A stretch of 64,000 nt of DNA from Arthrobacter sp. (GCF_031179985.1 NZ_JAPSHJ010000002.1:62001-126000), one strand, 5' to 3'; numbered from the stretch's first letter, positions 40,089 to 51,173 are shown. The notes: generated by a model not told the origin, from the letters alone. Program-made: numbers and translations.

Positions 40089-40128
40089 AACGCCCCGGGA
40101 ACGGCCAACCGGCCATAACCGGGGCGTT
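40089..40128 (+). terminator. Terminator-like hairpin after DUF4191 gene
   Basis: AACGCCCCGG...CCGGGGCGTT with inner CGGCC/GGCC stem, followed by TCCTTTT. Confidence 0.75.
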
Positions 40129-40197
40129 TCCTTTTGCAGCGGCGGCACCTCTCGCGTGCCTCGTTAACACGCCACCCTTGAATCGGAGAACCCGCAC

Positions 40198-40560
40198 ATG
40201 AAACTTCCCTCTAAGCCAGCCGTAATCCGGATCTTCAAAATACTCGCGGTGGCTGAAGCCTTCAGCTGGGCTGCCCTGCTGATCGGAATGTTCCTCAAAT
40301 GGGTACTGAGAATTACCGAGCTGGGAGTTGAGATCGCCGGACCAATCCACGGCGGCCTGTTCATCGGCTACGCCATCGCCGCACTGGTCCTCTGGCGCCT
40401 GCAGCGCTGGCCGTTTCCCGTGGCGCTCTTCGCGGGACTTTCCGCGGTTCTGCCATTTGCCACGCTGGTGTTTGAACGATGGGCTGACCGTCGCGGTTAC
40501 CTCACGGCTTCAGAGGAGACTTCCGCGGCAGCGGACGAGCTCCAGGAAGCCGGAGTCTGA
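40198..40560 (+). CDS. DUF3817-family membrane protein
   Basis: FKILAVAEAFSWAALLIGMFLKWVLR...GPIHGGLFIGYAIAALVLW. Confidence 0.85.
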   Translation: MKLPSKPAVIRIFKILAVAEAFSWAALLIGMFLKWVLRITELGVEIAGPIHGGLFIGYAIAALVLWRLQRWPFPVALFAGLSAVLPFATLVFERWADRRGYLTASEETSAAADELQEAGV

Positions 40561-40616
40561 CCGGCACGCCGACGGCGGACGCCGGCCCCCAATGGTGCGC
40601 GCCGAAAGGGCCGGCT

Positions 40617-41054
40617 CTACAGGCGGACGAGTACCGTATTCATCGCCTTGTCATGAAGGCCGCGCTGATCAGGGTCAAAAATTACTGCCGGAATAACCAG
40701 GCACAGCAGAAGGGCCCGGACCAGTGCCGGCAGGGGTCCCGCGGGCCCGCCGCTCAGCCTGGTGACGTGGATTCCGGCGATGCGGTGACCAATGCTGTAG
40801 CCCAGCGTGCCAACGAGCAGGATCTGCTGGGCGGCAAAAACGGCCAGGGTGGCCCAGGGATCACCCGCGAAGGCAAAGTTGCTGATGAGAAGGGCAATTC
40901 CCCAATCAATGCAAATGCCGAGAATGCGTCTTCCCGCCCGCGCAATGGAACCCGGGCCTGATTCGGGCAAACCGAGCCGTTCCCCCGGATACTTGGAGGT
41001 TCCCGAAGTATCGGGCCCACTGAGCCATGAACCTATGTCTTTGCGATCAACCAC
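40617..41054 (-). CDS. RDD-family membrane protein
   Basis: RAGRRILGICIDWGIALLISNFAF...LGYSIGHRIAGIHVTRL. Confidence 0.88.
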   Translation of the reverse strand: MVDRKDIGSWLSGPDTSGTSKYPGERLGLPESGPGSIARAGRRILGICIDWGIALLISNFAFAGDPWATLAVFAAQQILLVGTLGYSIGHRIAGIHVTRLSGGPAGPLPALVRALLLCLVIPAVIFDPDQRGLHDKAMNTVLVRL

Positions 41055-41187
41055 TGAACAAGACTATCGGTTTCCCAGGCGCCAGGCGCTCCGCCATCAT
41101 CATCCTTAACACCGTGTGCGCTCACACTGTGGAACCAGGTAGACCACACTGTGGACGCCCATTACCGTTTACATAGCAGGCGCTTCT

Positions 41188-41225
41188 GTAACCTGCCGGA
41201 AACAAAGCGGACACAGCAGAGAAAT
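41188..41225. promoter_or_regulatory. Candidate GlnR-type a-b-a-b box upstream of glnA
   Basis: GTAAC-N6-GAAAC-N6-GACAC-N6-GAAAT; close to the GlnR consensus gTnAC-n6-GaAAc-n6-gTnAC-n6-GaAAc. Confidence 0.6.
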
Positions 41226-41356
41226 CCCTTATCCCTAGGGTGTTAACAGTTGCTAGCGAGCTATGAACGGGGACGGCGATTCGCTTTCCCCGCTGTTGTA
41301 TTGCGCTGGACAGTTTGGCTTTCCAGCCAGTTATTCCACATGCATAAGGAGCATAG

Positions 41357-42781
41357 ATGTTCAAGACTGCGGACGAAGTCCTCACGTTCATCCAGGACGA
41401 AGATGTTAAATTCGTTGATATCCGCTTCACCGACCTCCCTGGCGTCCAGCAGCACTTCAATGTGCCCGCCAAGAGCGTTGACGCTGACTTCTTCGTCAAT
41501 GGGCAGCTCTTCGACGGGTCCTCCATCCGCGGCTTCCAGGGCATCGCAGAGTCCGACATGCAGCTCATTCCCGATGTCACGACCGCTTTCCTGGACACGT
41601 TCCGCATGGAGAAGACCCTTGCCTTGAACTTCTCCATCGTGAACCCGCGGACCGGCGATCCGTACCACCGCGACCCGCGTGGCGTGGCTGAAAAGGCCGA
41701 GGCCTACCTCGCCTCAACCGGCATTGCAGACACCGCGTTCTTTGCTCCCGAAGCCGAGTTCTTCGTGTTCGACAACGTCCAGTACCAGTCCACGCCCCAG
41801 GGCAGCTTCTACAAGATTGACTCCGAAGAGGCTCACTGGAACACCGGCCGTGAAGAAGAAGGCGGGAACCTGGGCAACAAAACCCCGGTCAAGGGCGGCT
41901 ACTTCCCGGTTTCCCCGACGGACAAGCAGTCTGACCTCCGCGACGCCATGTGTATTGCACTTGATGAAGCAGGCCTTGAAGTCGAACGCAGCCACCACGA
42001 GGTCGGCTCGGCCGGTCAGGCTGAGATCAACTACAAGTTCACCACTCTGACTCACGCGGCAGATGACCTCCAGAAGTTCAAGTACGTCGTCAAAAACACC
42101 GCGGACGCCTGGGGCAAGTCGGTAACCTTCATGCCCAAGCCCGTCTTCGCTGACAACGGTTCAGGCATGCACTGCCACCAGTCCCTCTGGAACGATGGCG
42201 ACCCGCTGTTCTACGACGAGAAGGGCTACGCCGGACTCTCGGACACCGCCCGCTGGTACATCGGTGGCCTGCTGAAGCACGCTTCTGCTGTCCTGGCCTT
42301 CACCAACCCGACGGTGAACTCCTACCGCCGCCTGGTGAAGGGCTTCGAAGCTCCTGTCAACATGGTGTACTCGCAGGGCAACCGCTCCGCTGGTATCCGT
42401 ATTCCCATCACGGGCACCAACCCGAAGGCCAAGCGCATTGAGTTCCGCGCTCCGGACCCCTCGTCCAACCCCTACCTCGCATTCGCTGCCCAGCTGATGG
42501 CCGGTATCGATGGCATCCGCAACCGCATCGAACCGCCTGCTCCCATCGACAAGGACCTCTACGAGCTCCCGGCCGAGGAAGCCAAGGACATCCCGAAGGC
42601 TCCCGGCACGCTTGAAGAAGCACTGACCGCACTGGCGGAGGACAACGAGTTCCTGCAGGCCGGCGGCGTCTTCACCCAGGACCTGATTGACACCTGGATC
42701 GAATACAAGTACGAGAACGAAATCCGCCCGCTGTCGCTGCGCCCGAACCCCTACGAGTTCGAGCTCTACTACGGCGTATAG
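41357..42781 (+). CDS. glnA: Type I glutamine synthetase
   Basis: [47 protein letters not shown]; adenylylation-site-type NLYELP-like [10 protein letters not shown]. Confidence 0.96.
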   Translation: MFKTADEVLTFIQDEDVKFVDIRFTDLPGVQQHFNVPAKSVDADFFVNGQLFDGSSIRGFQGIAESDMQLIPDVTTAFLDTFRMEKTLALNFSIVNPRTGDPYHRDPRGVAEKAEAYLASTGIADTAFFAPEAEFFVFDNVQYQSTPQGSFYKIDSEEAHWNTGREEEGGNLGNKTPVKGGYFPVSPTDKQSDLRDAMCIALDEAGLEVERSHHEVGSAGQAEINYKFTTLTHAADDLQKFKYVVKNTADAWGKSVTFMPKPVFADNGSGMHCHQSLWNDGDPLFYDEKGYAGLSDTARWYIGGLLKHASAVLAFTNPTVNSYRRLVKGFEAPVNMVYSQGNRSAGIRIPITGTNPKAKRIEFRAPDPSSNPYLAFAAQLMAGIDGIRNRIEPPAPIDKDLYELPAEEAKDIPKAPGTLEEALTALAEDNEFLQAGGVFTQDLIDTWIEYKYENEIRPLSLRPNPYEFELYYGV

Positions 42782-42793
42782 CAGCATTACAGG

Positions 42794-42858
42794 ACTGAAC
42801 ATGGTTCAGTCCGCAGAGAGTCCGCACGCGCTTCCGGCAACGGCAGCACGTGCGGACT
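42794..42858 (+). terminator. Double-hairpin terminator after glnA
   Basis: ACTGAAC-ATG-GTTCAGT then AGTCCGCACG...CGTGCGGACT followed by TTCTTTTGT. Confidence 0.75.
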
Positions 42859-42897
42859 TTCTTTTGTCTGAACCTCTTGGCCCTGGCTCTGTGCGCT

Positions 42898-43134
42898 TTA
42901 CGCCGATCGGGGGAAATCGTCGATAGCAAGCTCAGCGAGCTTCGCATAGATCGCCTGCATATATCCTTCGCTCTCTGCATGGACAAGAATCGACACCACC
43001 CGCGGCCCAATCCAAAGCTCCACCAGCAGATCTCCGTTGCTTCGCGTTACGAAAACATCTTCAGCCACCCAGGCCACACCGCCCTTGATGCCAAACAGCG
43101 CTGTGGCACCCCTGTCCTTTTGAGCTCCACTCAT
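42898..43134 (-). CDS. Hypothetical protein
   Basis: ORF from MSGAQKDRGATALFGIKGGVAWVAEDVFVTRSNGDLLVELWIG; fills a gap between genes; the ORF opens at 43209. Confidence 0.55.
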   Translation of the reverse strand: MSGAQKDRGATALFGIKGGVAWVAEDVFVTRSNGDLLVELWIGPRVVSILVHAESEGYMQAIYAKLAELAIDDFPRSA

Positions 43135-43262
43135 GGGCCGAAGGTAAATCACATCGCATAGCTGAAACACCAGTAACCTGTACGCGTGTTTATCCAGGCT
43201 CAATCCCACCGCTACTCAGGTGATGAAGAGAATGAAATCACCACACGCGGCCCGGTCAACAT

Positions 43263-43784
43263 TCAGCGGTCGAACGCTCTGTACATGGTCCGCTGAGGGC
43301 CCGCTGAGCCGCCCGGATAAGGGCCTTGATCCAAGAATCCGGCTTTTCTGTAGGCGGCCTGCCCGGTGGGGTTGCCCTCATTCACTGAAAGTACGACGCC
43401 GGTCTCACCGCCGCCCAGCCTCGCAGACAAGCGCTCCGCTTCCCGGAAGGCCGCCCGGGCCGCGAGCGTGCCCAAGCCCCTTCCCTGGTCCTCCCTGCGG
43501 ATGAGGAAGCCACGAAGCAGCCAGGCGCTCTGGTCGTCTGCCCAACCAGCCAGCCGTGCCGCTCCCAGCTGAAGGGTCAGAACTCCCACGGCCCGGCCCT
43601 CCGATTCCACAATGTAGGGAAACCGCGATTCTTCTGCCAACCCCGTCAGCATCATCCGCAACGGGTCTCCGACGAAGTCTGACTGACCCGGCGCCAATTC
43701 CAATTGGGCGGCTTCGCCGAGCTGAATGGCGCGCCCGTCTGCGTCGAGGCTCTTCAGGGGGATAAGCCAGACGAAAGCGTGCAT
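43263..43784 (-). CDS. GNAT-family N-acetyltransferase
   Basis: LIRREDQGRGLGTLAARAAFREAERL...VLSVNEGNPTGQAAYRKAGF. Confidence 0.85.
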   Translation of the reverse strand: MHAFVWLIPLKSLDADGRAIQLGEAAQLELAPGQSDFVGDPLRMMLTGLAEESRFPYIVESEGRAVGVLTLQLGAARLAGWADDQSAWLLRGFLIRREDQGRGLGTLAARAAFREAERLSARLGGGETGVVLSVNEGNPTGQAAYRKAGFLDQGPYPGGSAGPQRTMYRAFDR

Positions 43785-43841
43785 GCCTATCAGGTTACCG
43801 AACGGGCGGCCTGTACCGTCCGTCGTCGTCCGCGCCGGGAG

Positions 43842-44261
43842 CTATTCCGCCGCAGAGTCTGCGGGCGGACCAGCGGGGTCCATCCACATGACTTCCCAGA
43901 GATGGCCATCCGGGTCCTGGAAGCTGTGGTTGTACATGAAGCCGTAGTCCTGGACCTCCTGGGATGGACTTCCACCGGCCGCAAGGGCCTTCCGTACGGT
44001 TTCGTCCACGGCTTCACGGCTGTCGACCGAGAAGGCCATGATGGCTTCAGTGGTACCCGTACTGTCCGCGATGCTCTTGGACGTGAACGTCTTGAAGAAG
44101 CCCTCCACCAGGAGCATGACGAAGGCGTTGTCGTTGATGATCATGCAGGTGGCATTCTCATCGGTGAAATCCGGGTTGAAGGAGAATCCGAGCGCCCCAA
44201 AGAACTCGACGCTCCGATTCAGGTCCTTGACGGGAAGATTCAGATAAATTTGCGTTGCCAT
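43842..44261 (-). CDS. VOC-family protein (glyoxalase superfamily)
   Basis: IYLNLPVKDLNRSVEFFGALGFSFNPDFTDENATCMII...FQDPDGHLWEVMWMDP. Confidence 0.9.
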   Translation of the reverse strand: MATQIYLNLPVKDLNRSVEFFGALGFSFNPDFTDENATCMIINDNAFVMLLVEGFFKTFTSKSIADSTGTTEAIMAFSVDSREAVDETVRKALAAGGSPSQEVQDYGFMYNHSFQDPDGHLWEVMWMDPAGPPADSAAE

Positions 44262-44347
44262 CCGCTCAAACTAGCACCATGAATTGTGCGTGTCAGCCCT
44301 TTCGCAGCCATTGGCGGGCGCCTGGGATACCCTGCGAAACCACTCGC

Positions 44348-47300
44348 CTACTGCCCGTAGAATATCCTCTCAAAGACTCCACGGGCGAGCCTGCTGACGC
44401 GCAGGTAGTCTTCTTCCAGGGCAGCGGCATTGCCTGGCTGGTAGCCGCACCAACGCGCCACTGCTTCAAGGTCGCGCCGGGACGAGGGCAGAAGGTCTGA
44501 GGCCCTGCCGTTCCAGATCACGTTTGCAGACCTGATCCTGCTCGCGAGACGCCATGCCTTCATCAGCAGTTCGGCGTCATTCTTTCCAATGAGCTCGAGG
44601 GACGCGGCGGCCTCCAGCGCTTTGATGGTGGACGTGGTCCGGAGCCCGGGATGATGGGCGGCATGCTGCAGCTGCAGCAGTTGAACAAGCCATTCCACAT
44701 CGCTCAACCCGCCGCGGCCCAGTTTGAGGTGCCTGGCAGGGTCCGCTCCCCTGGGCAGCCGCTCGGATTCAACACGGGCCTTCACTCTCCGGATTTCGCG
44801 GATGTCCTGCTCCAAGAGCGATTCCGGATAGCGAATGGGGTTGATGAGGCTTACGAAATCGGCGGCCAGTTCGTCGTCTCCTGCGATTGGCCGCGCCCGC
44901 AACAGCGCCTGGGCCTCCCAGATCAGGGACCAGCGGCGGTAATACTCCGCGTAGGAGTCCAGGGACCTGACCATCGCCCCGCTCTTACCCTCCGGGCGAA
45001 GATCGGCGTCGACCTGCAGGACCCTCTCAGCCATAATCGCCGGCTTCAGCGGCTGAGTCAGGAGGCTGGAGATGTGGCCCACGATCTGGGCAGCCTGCAG
45101 CTGGGCTTCCTTTTCCGGAACGCCGGGCAAGCCCCGATGAACATACATGACGTCGGCATCGGAGCCATACCCGATCTCACGTCCGCCCTGGCGGCCCATG
45201 GCCACCACGAGGACTCTCGTCTTCAGCGGACCTTCGGAGGAGACAATGCCTTCCGCAACCCGGAGCGCCCCGACAATAGCCGCCCGGTCTGTCTCAGCCA
45301 GCGCAACACTCACCTGGTCCTGGTCCAGGAGCCCGGCGCTGTCAGCGATTGCCGTGCGCAGGATTTCCCGTCGGCGGATCAGCCGGATCAGGCGCATGGC
45401 ACTCTCCGGATCCGCATGCCTGGACATCTTGGAGGTGATCTCCAGCCACTGTGCATCGAATCCAAGCGGTGTGAGGTCCTTTTCCGAGCCCAGCCAGGCC
45501 ACGGATTCCGGCGAGACCTCCAGCAGGTCCGCGATCAGCCTGGAGTTGGACAGTACATGGCAGAGCCTTTCGGCCGCGGCGGTGGAGTCACGCAGCATGC
45601 CCAGATACCAATGAGTGGTACCGAGGCTCTCGCTGATACGACGGAAACCGAGCAGGCCGGCGTCGGGATCAACGCCTTCGGCGAGCCATCCCAGGAGGAT
45701 GGGCAGCAGATGGCGCTGGAGCGCCGCGCGGCGGCTGACCCCGGCAGTCAGGGCCTCGATGTGCCGCATGGCACCCTGGGGATCGAGATAACCCAGGGCT
45801 GCAAGCCGCGCCTGCGCCGCCTCCGGTGACAGGCGGGCATCTTCGCTGCTGAGCTTGGCGGCTGTGTTAAGCAGGGGCCGGTAGAAGATGCGGTCGTGGA
45901 GTTCGCGCACTGACCGCTTGGTTTTCTGCCAGGCGGCCAGCAGCGTGTCGGGGTGCGGACGTTCCCGGGAAAAGGGACCCAGCATGGCCTTGGCCAGAGC
46001 CCTCAGCATTTCTTCCCGCACGGGCATCAGGTGGGTGCGGCGCAATTGGAACAGTTGGATGCGGTGCTCAAGGACCCGCAGGTACCGGTAGGCGTGGTCA
46101 AACCCTGCAGCGTCAGACCGGCCAATGTAACCGCCGGCGGACAAAGCCGCGATGGCCGACGTCGTATCCCGGTGCCGGAGCGTCTCATCAGACTTGCCGT
46201 GCACAAGTTGCAGTAGCTGTACGGTGAATTCGACGTCGCGCAGGCCGCCCCGTCCGAGCTTGATTTGCCGTTGTTCCTCTGCCGGCGGGATATGCTCCGT
46301 GACCCGCCGACGCATGGCCTGGACAGACTCGACAAAACCGTCGCGTCCGGCAGAAGCCCAGATGAGCGGTGCCACAGCCGCCTCATATTTCGCACCGAGC
46401 TCGGTGTCCCCGGCGATGGTCCGTGCCTTCAGGAGCGCCTGGAACTCCCAGCTCTGCGCCCAGCGTGCGTAGTAGCTCTCGTGGGAGGCCAGAGTCCGCA
46501 CGAGGGGACCCGATTTCCCCTCGGGCCGGAGGTTGGCGTCGACCTCCCATAATCCGGGCTCGCGTCCCACCGAGGAAATGGCCCGTGATATTCCTGTGGC
46601 GAGGGCAGTGCCTATGGTGTTCGATCGGGCGTCGTCCAAGGATCCGCCCTCGATGACGTAAATGACATCGACGTCGGAAATGTAGTTGAGTTCCCGCGCC
46701 CCGCACTTCCCCATCCCAATCACCGCAAGGCCGACGTTTGCGACGTCAGACGAGCCATACTGTTCCGCCGCTTCCGCCCGGGAGACGGCGAGGGCGGCTT
46801 CGATAGCGGCGCCGGCAAGGTCGGCCAGTTCCCCTCCGGCAGCCGGCATGAAATCAAGCGGATCCGCTGCGCAGAGATCCTTGATGGCGAGATCCACCAC
46901 TCCCCTGCGGTAGGCAGTGCGAAGCGCCTCATACGCCTCCGGCCCGGCTAAAACCGCTACCGGCCGGGCGGACCTGGAGTCCGCCTGCACGGAACGCAGC
47001 AGACGCTCACGGAGTTCGCCGGCATCAGCGGCTGCCGGTTCAGGGCTGACCCTCACGTTGAAGGCGTCCAGATGCTCAGGATGACGGATCAGGAATTCCC
47101 CGAGCGCCTCCGAGGCACCAAGGACCCGGTAGAGGGCTTCACTGGTGTCCGGATCTGCGGACGCAAGGGTTTTGAGCTCCGGATGCTTCTCAAGGAGCCG
47201 GACCAGGGATTGAAGCGCAGTATCCGGGCTGGCGGACAGGTGGAATCCCGCAAACAGGATGTCCGGGTGAATGCCTTCCAACTCCGGCATGGCCAGGAAG

Positions 47301-47359
47301 CGCTCGGCCTTTTCCAGATCGCTGAAGCCGGTGGAAATCAGCCGACGGGCAAGGCTCAT
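44348..47359 (-). CDS. glnE: Bifunctional glutamine synthetase adenylyltransferase/deadenylylase
   Basis: Duplicated nucleotidyltransferase motifs (GMGKCGARELNYISDVDVIYV; AMGRQGGREIGYGSDADVMYVH); 1003 aa. Confidence 0.95.
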   Translation of the reverse strand: MSLARRLISTGFSDLEKAERFLAMPELEGIHPDILFAGFHLSASPDTALQSLVRLLEKHPELKTLASADPDTSEALYRVLGASEALGEFLIRHPEHLDAFNVRVSPEPAAADAGELRERLLRSVQADSRSARPVAVLAGPEAYEALRTAYRRGVVDLAIKDLCAADPLDFMPAAGGELADLAGAAIEAALAVSRAEAAEQYGSSDVANVGLAVIGMGKCGARELNYISDVDVIYVIEGGSLDDARSNTIGTALATGISRAISSVGREPGLWEVDANLRPEGKSGPLVRTLASHESYYARWAQSWEFQALLKARTIAGDTELGAKYEAAVAPLIWASAGRDGFVESVQAMRRRVTEHIPPAEEQRQIKLGRGGLRDVEFTVQLLQLVHGKSDETLRHRDTTSAIAALSAGGYIGRSDAAGFDHAYRYLRVLEHRIQLFQLRRTHLMPVREEMLRALAKAMLGPFSRERPHPDTLLAAWQKTKRSVRELHDRIFYRPLLNTAAKLSSEDARLSPEAAQARLAALGYLDPQGAMRHIEALTAGVSRRAALQRHLLPILLGWLAEGVDPDAGLLGFRRISESLGTTHWYLGMLRDSTAAAERLCHVLSNSRLIADLLEVSPESVAWLGSEKDLTPLGFDAQWLEITSKMSRHADPESAMRLIRLIRRREILRTAIADSAGLLDQDQVSVALAETDRAAIVGALRVAEGIVSSEGPLKTRVLVVAMGRQGGREIGYGSDADVMYVHRGLPGVPEKEAQLQAAQIVGHISSLLTQPLKPAIMAERVLQVDADLRPEGKSGAMVRSLDSYAEYYRRWSLIWEAQALLRARPIAGDDELAADFVSLINPIRYPESLLEQDIREIRRVKARVESERLPRGADPARHLKLGRGGLSDVEWLVQLLQLQHAAHHPGLRTTSTIKALEAAASLELIGKNDAELLMKAWRLASRIRSANVIWNGRASDLLPSSRRDLEAVARWCGYQPGNAAALEEDYLRVSRLARGVFERIFYGQ

Positions 47360-47368
47360 CGCGACGCC

Positions 47369-48709
47369 CTACAGAATACCGAGATTGCGCTGCAGCTCGT
47401 AGGGGGTCACCTGGAGACGGTAATCCTGCCACTCGGCGCGCTTGTTCCGGAGGAAGTACTCAAAAACCTGTTCGCCAAGGATCTGCGGCATCAGCTCGGA
47501 GTCTTCCATGCTTCGGATCGCGTCGTGGAGGCTTGCGGGCAGGGGATCGTGTCCCATAGCGCGGCGTTCTGCAGAACTCAGCGACCAGATGTCGTCCTCC
47601 GCCGCTGCCGGCAGTTCATACCCTTCTTCGATACCCTTCAGTCCAGCCCCAAGCAGCACGGCGTAGGCAAGGTAGGGGTTGGCGGCGGAGTCTATCCCGC
47701 GGTACTCGATCCGCGCGGACTGGCCCTTTCCGGGTTTGTACAAGGGAACCCGCACCAGGGCCGAACGGTTGTTGTGGCCCCAGCTGAGGTAGCTGGGCGC
47801 TTCTCCCCCGCCCCAGAGCCGCTTGTAGGAGTTGACGAACTGGTTGGTGATCGCAGTGAATTCCGGCGCGTGCTTGAGGATGCCCGCGATGAACTGCCGG
47901 GCCGTTTTGGACAGCTGGAATTCTGCACCGGCTTCATAAAAGGCATTGGTATCGCCCTCAAACAGCGAAAAGTGCGTGTGCATGCCGGAACCCGGATGAT
48001 CGGTGAACGGCTTGGGCATGAACGTTGCGTAGGTACCCTGCTGCAGGGCTACTTCCTTGATGACGGTCCGGAAGGTCATGATGTTGTCCGCGGTCTGCAG
48101 GGCATCGGCATACCGGAGGTCGATTTCGTTCTGGCCCGGACCTGCTTCGTGGTGGCTGAACTCGACCGAAATCCCCACCGATTCCAGCATGGTCACCGCG
48201 GTGCGCCTGAAGTCCTGCGCCACACCGCCTGGGACGTGGTCAAAGTAGCCGCCCTCATCCACTGGCACGGGGGCACCGTCGGGGCCAGGCTCCTGGGACT
48301 TGAGGAGATAGAACTCGATCTCGGGATGGGTGTAGCAGGTAAAGCCCATGTCCGCTGCCTTGGCGAGCGTGCGTTTGAGGACGTTACGCGGATCGGCGGC
48401 GGAAGGTTCGCCGTCCGGCGTCAGGACATCACAGAACATTCTTGACGTCTGCTCGGTCTCGCCACGCCACGGCAGGATCTGGAACGTTGAAGGATCCGGC
48501 TGGGCCAGCATGTCTGATTCGAAAACACGGGCGAGGCCTTCAATTGCTGATCCGTCAAAACCCAGGCCTTCCTCGAAGGCCCCCTCAACCTCAGCCGGAG
48601 CCAGAGCCACAGATTTAAGCGAACCCACGACGTCGGTGAACCAGAGGCGCACGAATCGAACGTCACGCTCTTCGATCGTCCGCAGGACAAACTCTTGCTG
48701 GCGGTCCAT
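47369..48709 (-). CDS. glnA2: Glutamine synthetase-family protein, GlnA2-type
   Basis: VRFVRLWFTDVVGSLKSVALAPAEVEGAFEEGLGFDGSAIEGLARV; HPGSGMHTHFSLF; ANPYLAYAVLLGAGLKGIE. Confidence 0.93.
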   Translation of the reverse strand: MDRQQEFVLRTIEERDVRFVRLWFTDVVGSLKSVALAPAEVEGAFEEGLGFDGSAIEGLARVFESDMLAQPDPSTFQILPWRGETEQTSRMFCDVLTPDGEPSAADPRNVLKRTLAKAADMGFTCYTHPEIEFYLLKSQEPGPDGAPVPVDEGGYFDHVPGGVAQDFRRTAVTMLESVGISVEFSHHEAGPGQNEIDLRYADALQTADNIMTFRTVIKEVALQQGTYATFMPKPFTDHPGSGMHTHFSLFEGDTNAFYEAGAEFQLSKTARQFIAGILKHAPEFTAITNQFVNSYKRLWGGGEAPSYLSWGHNNRSALVRVPLYKPGKGQSARIEYRGIDSAANPYLAYAVLLGAGLKGIEEGYELPAAAEDDIWSLSSAERRAMGHDPLPASLHDAIRSMEDSELMPQILGEQVFEYFLRNKRAEWQDYRLQVTPYELQRNLGIL

Positions 48710-48990
48710 AATGGCCTCTTCTCCGGTTCAACGTGCGTGCCCCGGGTGTCTCGGAAGCCGGCGGCAGTCTCACGATTCACTTTACTAAGCATTCCGGCGT
48801 GATGCGGGAGCCAGTGCCCCGCGTAACACAGCGTTAACACGGAGAGCCTTTATAAGTCACCGATCCGGGGTGTAAGTCGGTATTCCGGGCCTTGCTGACC
48901 GCACTCAGCGCGCCAGGTGTGACTCTTTTCACGTGCCCGGCGGCTACGGGCCAGTAGCTAGGACGCTTGGTATCGCATTACGCTCTAGCC

Positions 48991-49896
48991 ATGGCCACAA
49001 GCAACAGCTCCGATTCCAGCATGCCCGCAGACGTACCTGCCCCTTACGGCAACGGGCCTGTCCCTGCTGCCGGGACATCTGCGGAGACGGCCCCCAAGCG
49101 GCTTCCAAAGGTCCGGACCCATCATCTGCAGCAGGCCAAGAACGAAGGCCGGCACTTTGCGATGCTCACTGCCTACGAGCAGTACGCGGCCGAGATTTTT
49201 GATGAAGCCGGCATCGAAGTGCTCCTGGTAGGTGACTCCGCGTCAAATAACGTTTTTGGAAACGAAACCAGCCTTCCCGTGACCGTGGATGAGCTCCTCT
49301 CGCTATGCCGTGCTGTTACGCGCTCCGCAAAGCGTGCCCTTGTGGTGGCTGACCTTCCGTTCGGCAGCTACGAAGTTTCTCCCCAGCAGGCTGTAGCCAC
49401 CGGCGTGCGCTTCCTCAAGGAAGGGCTTGCCCATGGCGTAAAGATTGAGGGCGGGAAGTTCTACGCTGAAACGGTGCGGGCCATGGTCCAGGCCGGAATT
49501 CCGGTCATGGCGCACATTGGCTTTACGCCCCAAAGCGAGCATGCGCTGGGTGGGTACCGCGTTCAGGGGCGTGGCGATGACGCAAAGCGCCTCCTCGAGG
49601 ATGCAACTGCCTTGGCCGAGGCCGGCGCCTTCTGTGTACTCATGGAAATGGTGCCAGCCGACACCGCCGCCGCGGTGGACGCTGCCGTGGACGTACCGAC
49701 CATCGGCATCGGCGCCGGCAATGCCACCACCGGCCAGGTCCTTGTGTGGCAGGACATGGCCGGGCTGCGGGGCGGCCGGATGGCCAAGTTCGTCAAGCAG
49801 TACGCAGACCTCCGCACTACCTTGAGCGATGCAGCCCGTGCATACGGTGACGACGTCCGCTCCGGCCAGTTCCCCGGGCCGGAACACAGCTTTTAG
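48991..49896 (+). CDS. panB: 3-methyl-2-oxobutanoate hydroxymethyltransferase
   Basis: EGRHFAMLTAYEQYAAEIFDEAGIEVLLVGDSASNNVFGNETSLPVTVDEL; MAHIGFTPQSEHALGGYRVQGRG; start chosen at 48991. Confidence 0.95.
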   Translation: MATSNSSDSSMPADVPAPYGNGPVPAAGTSAETAPKRLPKVRTHHLQQAKNEGRHFAMLTAYEQYAAEIFDEAGIEVLLVGDSASNNVFGNETSLPVTVDELLSLCRAVTRSAKRALVVADLPFGSYEVSPQQAVATGVRFLKEGLAHGVKIEGGKFYAETVRAMVQAGIPVMAHIGFTPQSEHALGGYRVQGRGDDAKRLLEDATALAEAGAFCVLMEMVPADTAAAVDAAVDVPTIGIGAGNATTGQVLVWQDMAGLRGGRMAKFVKQYADLRTTLSDAARAYGDDVRSGQFPGPEHSF

Positions 49897-49905
49897 CCGG
49901 GGTGT

Positions 49906-50070
49906 TCAGTCCTCTTCGTCCTTCTCCCACGCTTGGTTGCGGGCCCGTACTTTCTCCAGCGCGTGTTCGGCCTCTTCGCGCGTCTTGTACGGGCCAATCA
50001 GCTGGCTCCAGTCAGACATCGCGTCTTCTTCCACCTCGTGGGTGTTGACGTTGTACCAGTACTCGGTCAT
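49906..50070 (-). CDS. Small SPOR-like protein
   Basis: MTEYWYNVNTHEVEEDAMSDWSQLIGPYKTREEAEHALEKVRARNQAWEKDEED. Confidence 0.75.
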   Translation of the reverse strand: MTEYWYNVNTHEVEEDAMSDWSQLIGPYKTREEAEHALEKVRARNQAWEKDEED

Positions 50071-50228
50071 GGTTCCTTCCCGCATCCGCTCCACGTGGCT
50101 CCGATGCTTCGTGAGCCCCGTAACTTTGATCGGCTGGGGCTTCCATTGCCTGTTCGGTTCCGTTTCCGGTTCTGTTACATTGCCGATTCCGTTACTTGGC
50201 CCACGACGGCGCCTTATATGATCAATCT

Positions 50229-51107
50229 ATGCCTTCCCTAGCCTCGACTGCACCCATCGGCACCCTTATACCGGGAACCGTGAGTCCCCAGCTGCCGGTT
50301 CCCGCGTCGATCCCCCGGCCCGAGTACGTGGGGAAGCCCGGGCCTGCAAAATTCACGGGTTCTGAGATCAAATCCGCTGAAACCATCGAGAAGATCCGCG
50401 TCGCCAGCCGCATTGCTGCGCGGGCTATCGTCGAGGTGGGCAAGCATATCCGGCCGGGTGTCACCACGGACGAGCTGGACAGAGTGGGCCACGAGTTCCT
50501 TGTGGATCATCATGCCTACCCCTCAACACTGGGCTACCGCGGTTTTCCCAAATCCCTGTGCTCCTCGCTTAATGAAGTCATCTGCCACGGCATCCCGGAC
50601 AGCACCCTCGTACAGGACGGGGACATCCTTAATATCGATATCACCGCCTACCTCGACGGCGTCCACGGCGATACCAACTACACCTTCCTGGTGGGGGATG
50701 TCGACGAGGAATCACGACTTCTGGTGGAACGAACGCAGGAATCGCTGAACCGCGCCATCAAAGCTGTCGCCCCAGGCCGTGAAATCAATGTCATCGGCCG
50801 GGCCATCCAGTCCTATGCAAAGCGGTTCGGCTATGGTGTCGTTCGGGATTTCACCGGCCATGGCGTGGGCGAAGCCTTTCATACGGGCCTCATCATTCCG
50901 CATTACGATGCTGCTCCTGCCTACAACACGGTGATCGAGACCGGCATGGTGTTCACCATTGAGCCCATGCTTACTCTGGGAACTGTGGAGTGGGACATGT
51001 GGGAGGACGACTGGACAGTAGTGACCCGCGACCGCAAACGGACCGCACAGTTTGAACACACACTCCTGGTGACTGAGACCGGCGCGGAAATCCTGACACT
51101 ACCCTGA
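50229..51107 (+). CDS. map: Type I methionine aminopeptidase
   Basis: [73 protein letters not shown]; start at ATG 50229. Confidence 0.95.
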   Translation: MPSLASTAPIGTLIPGTVSPQLPVPASIPRPEYVGKPGPAKFTGSEIKSAETIEKIRVASRIAARAIVEVGKHIRPGVTTDELDRVGHEFLVDHHAYPSTLGYRGFPKSLCSSLNEVICHGIPDSTLVQDGDILNIDITAYLDGVHGDTNYTFLVGDVDEESRLLVERTQESLNRAIKAVAPGREINVIGRAIQSYAKRFGYGVVRDFTGHGVGEAFHTGLIIPHYDAAPAYNTVIETGMVFTIEPMLTLGTVEWDMWEDDWTVVTRDRKRTAQFEHTLLVTETGAEILTLP

Positions 51108-51173
51108 TACCAAGTACCATCTCAGCCGCCGAGCTGATCCCCTAGCCCGCAACCTGCCACGAACGGAAGCCCA

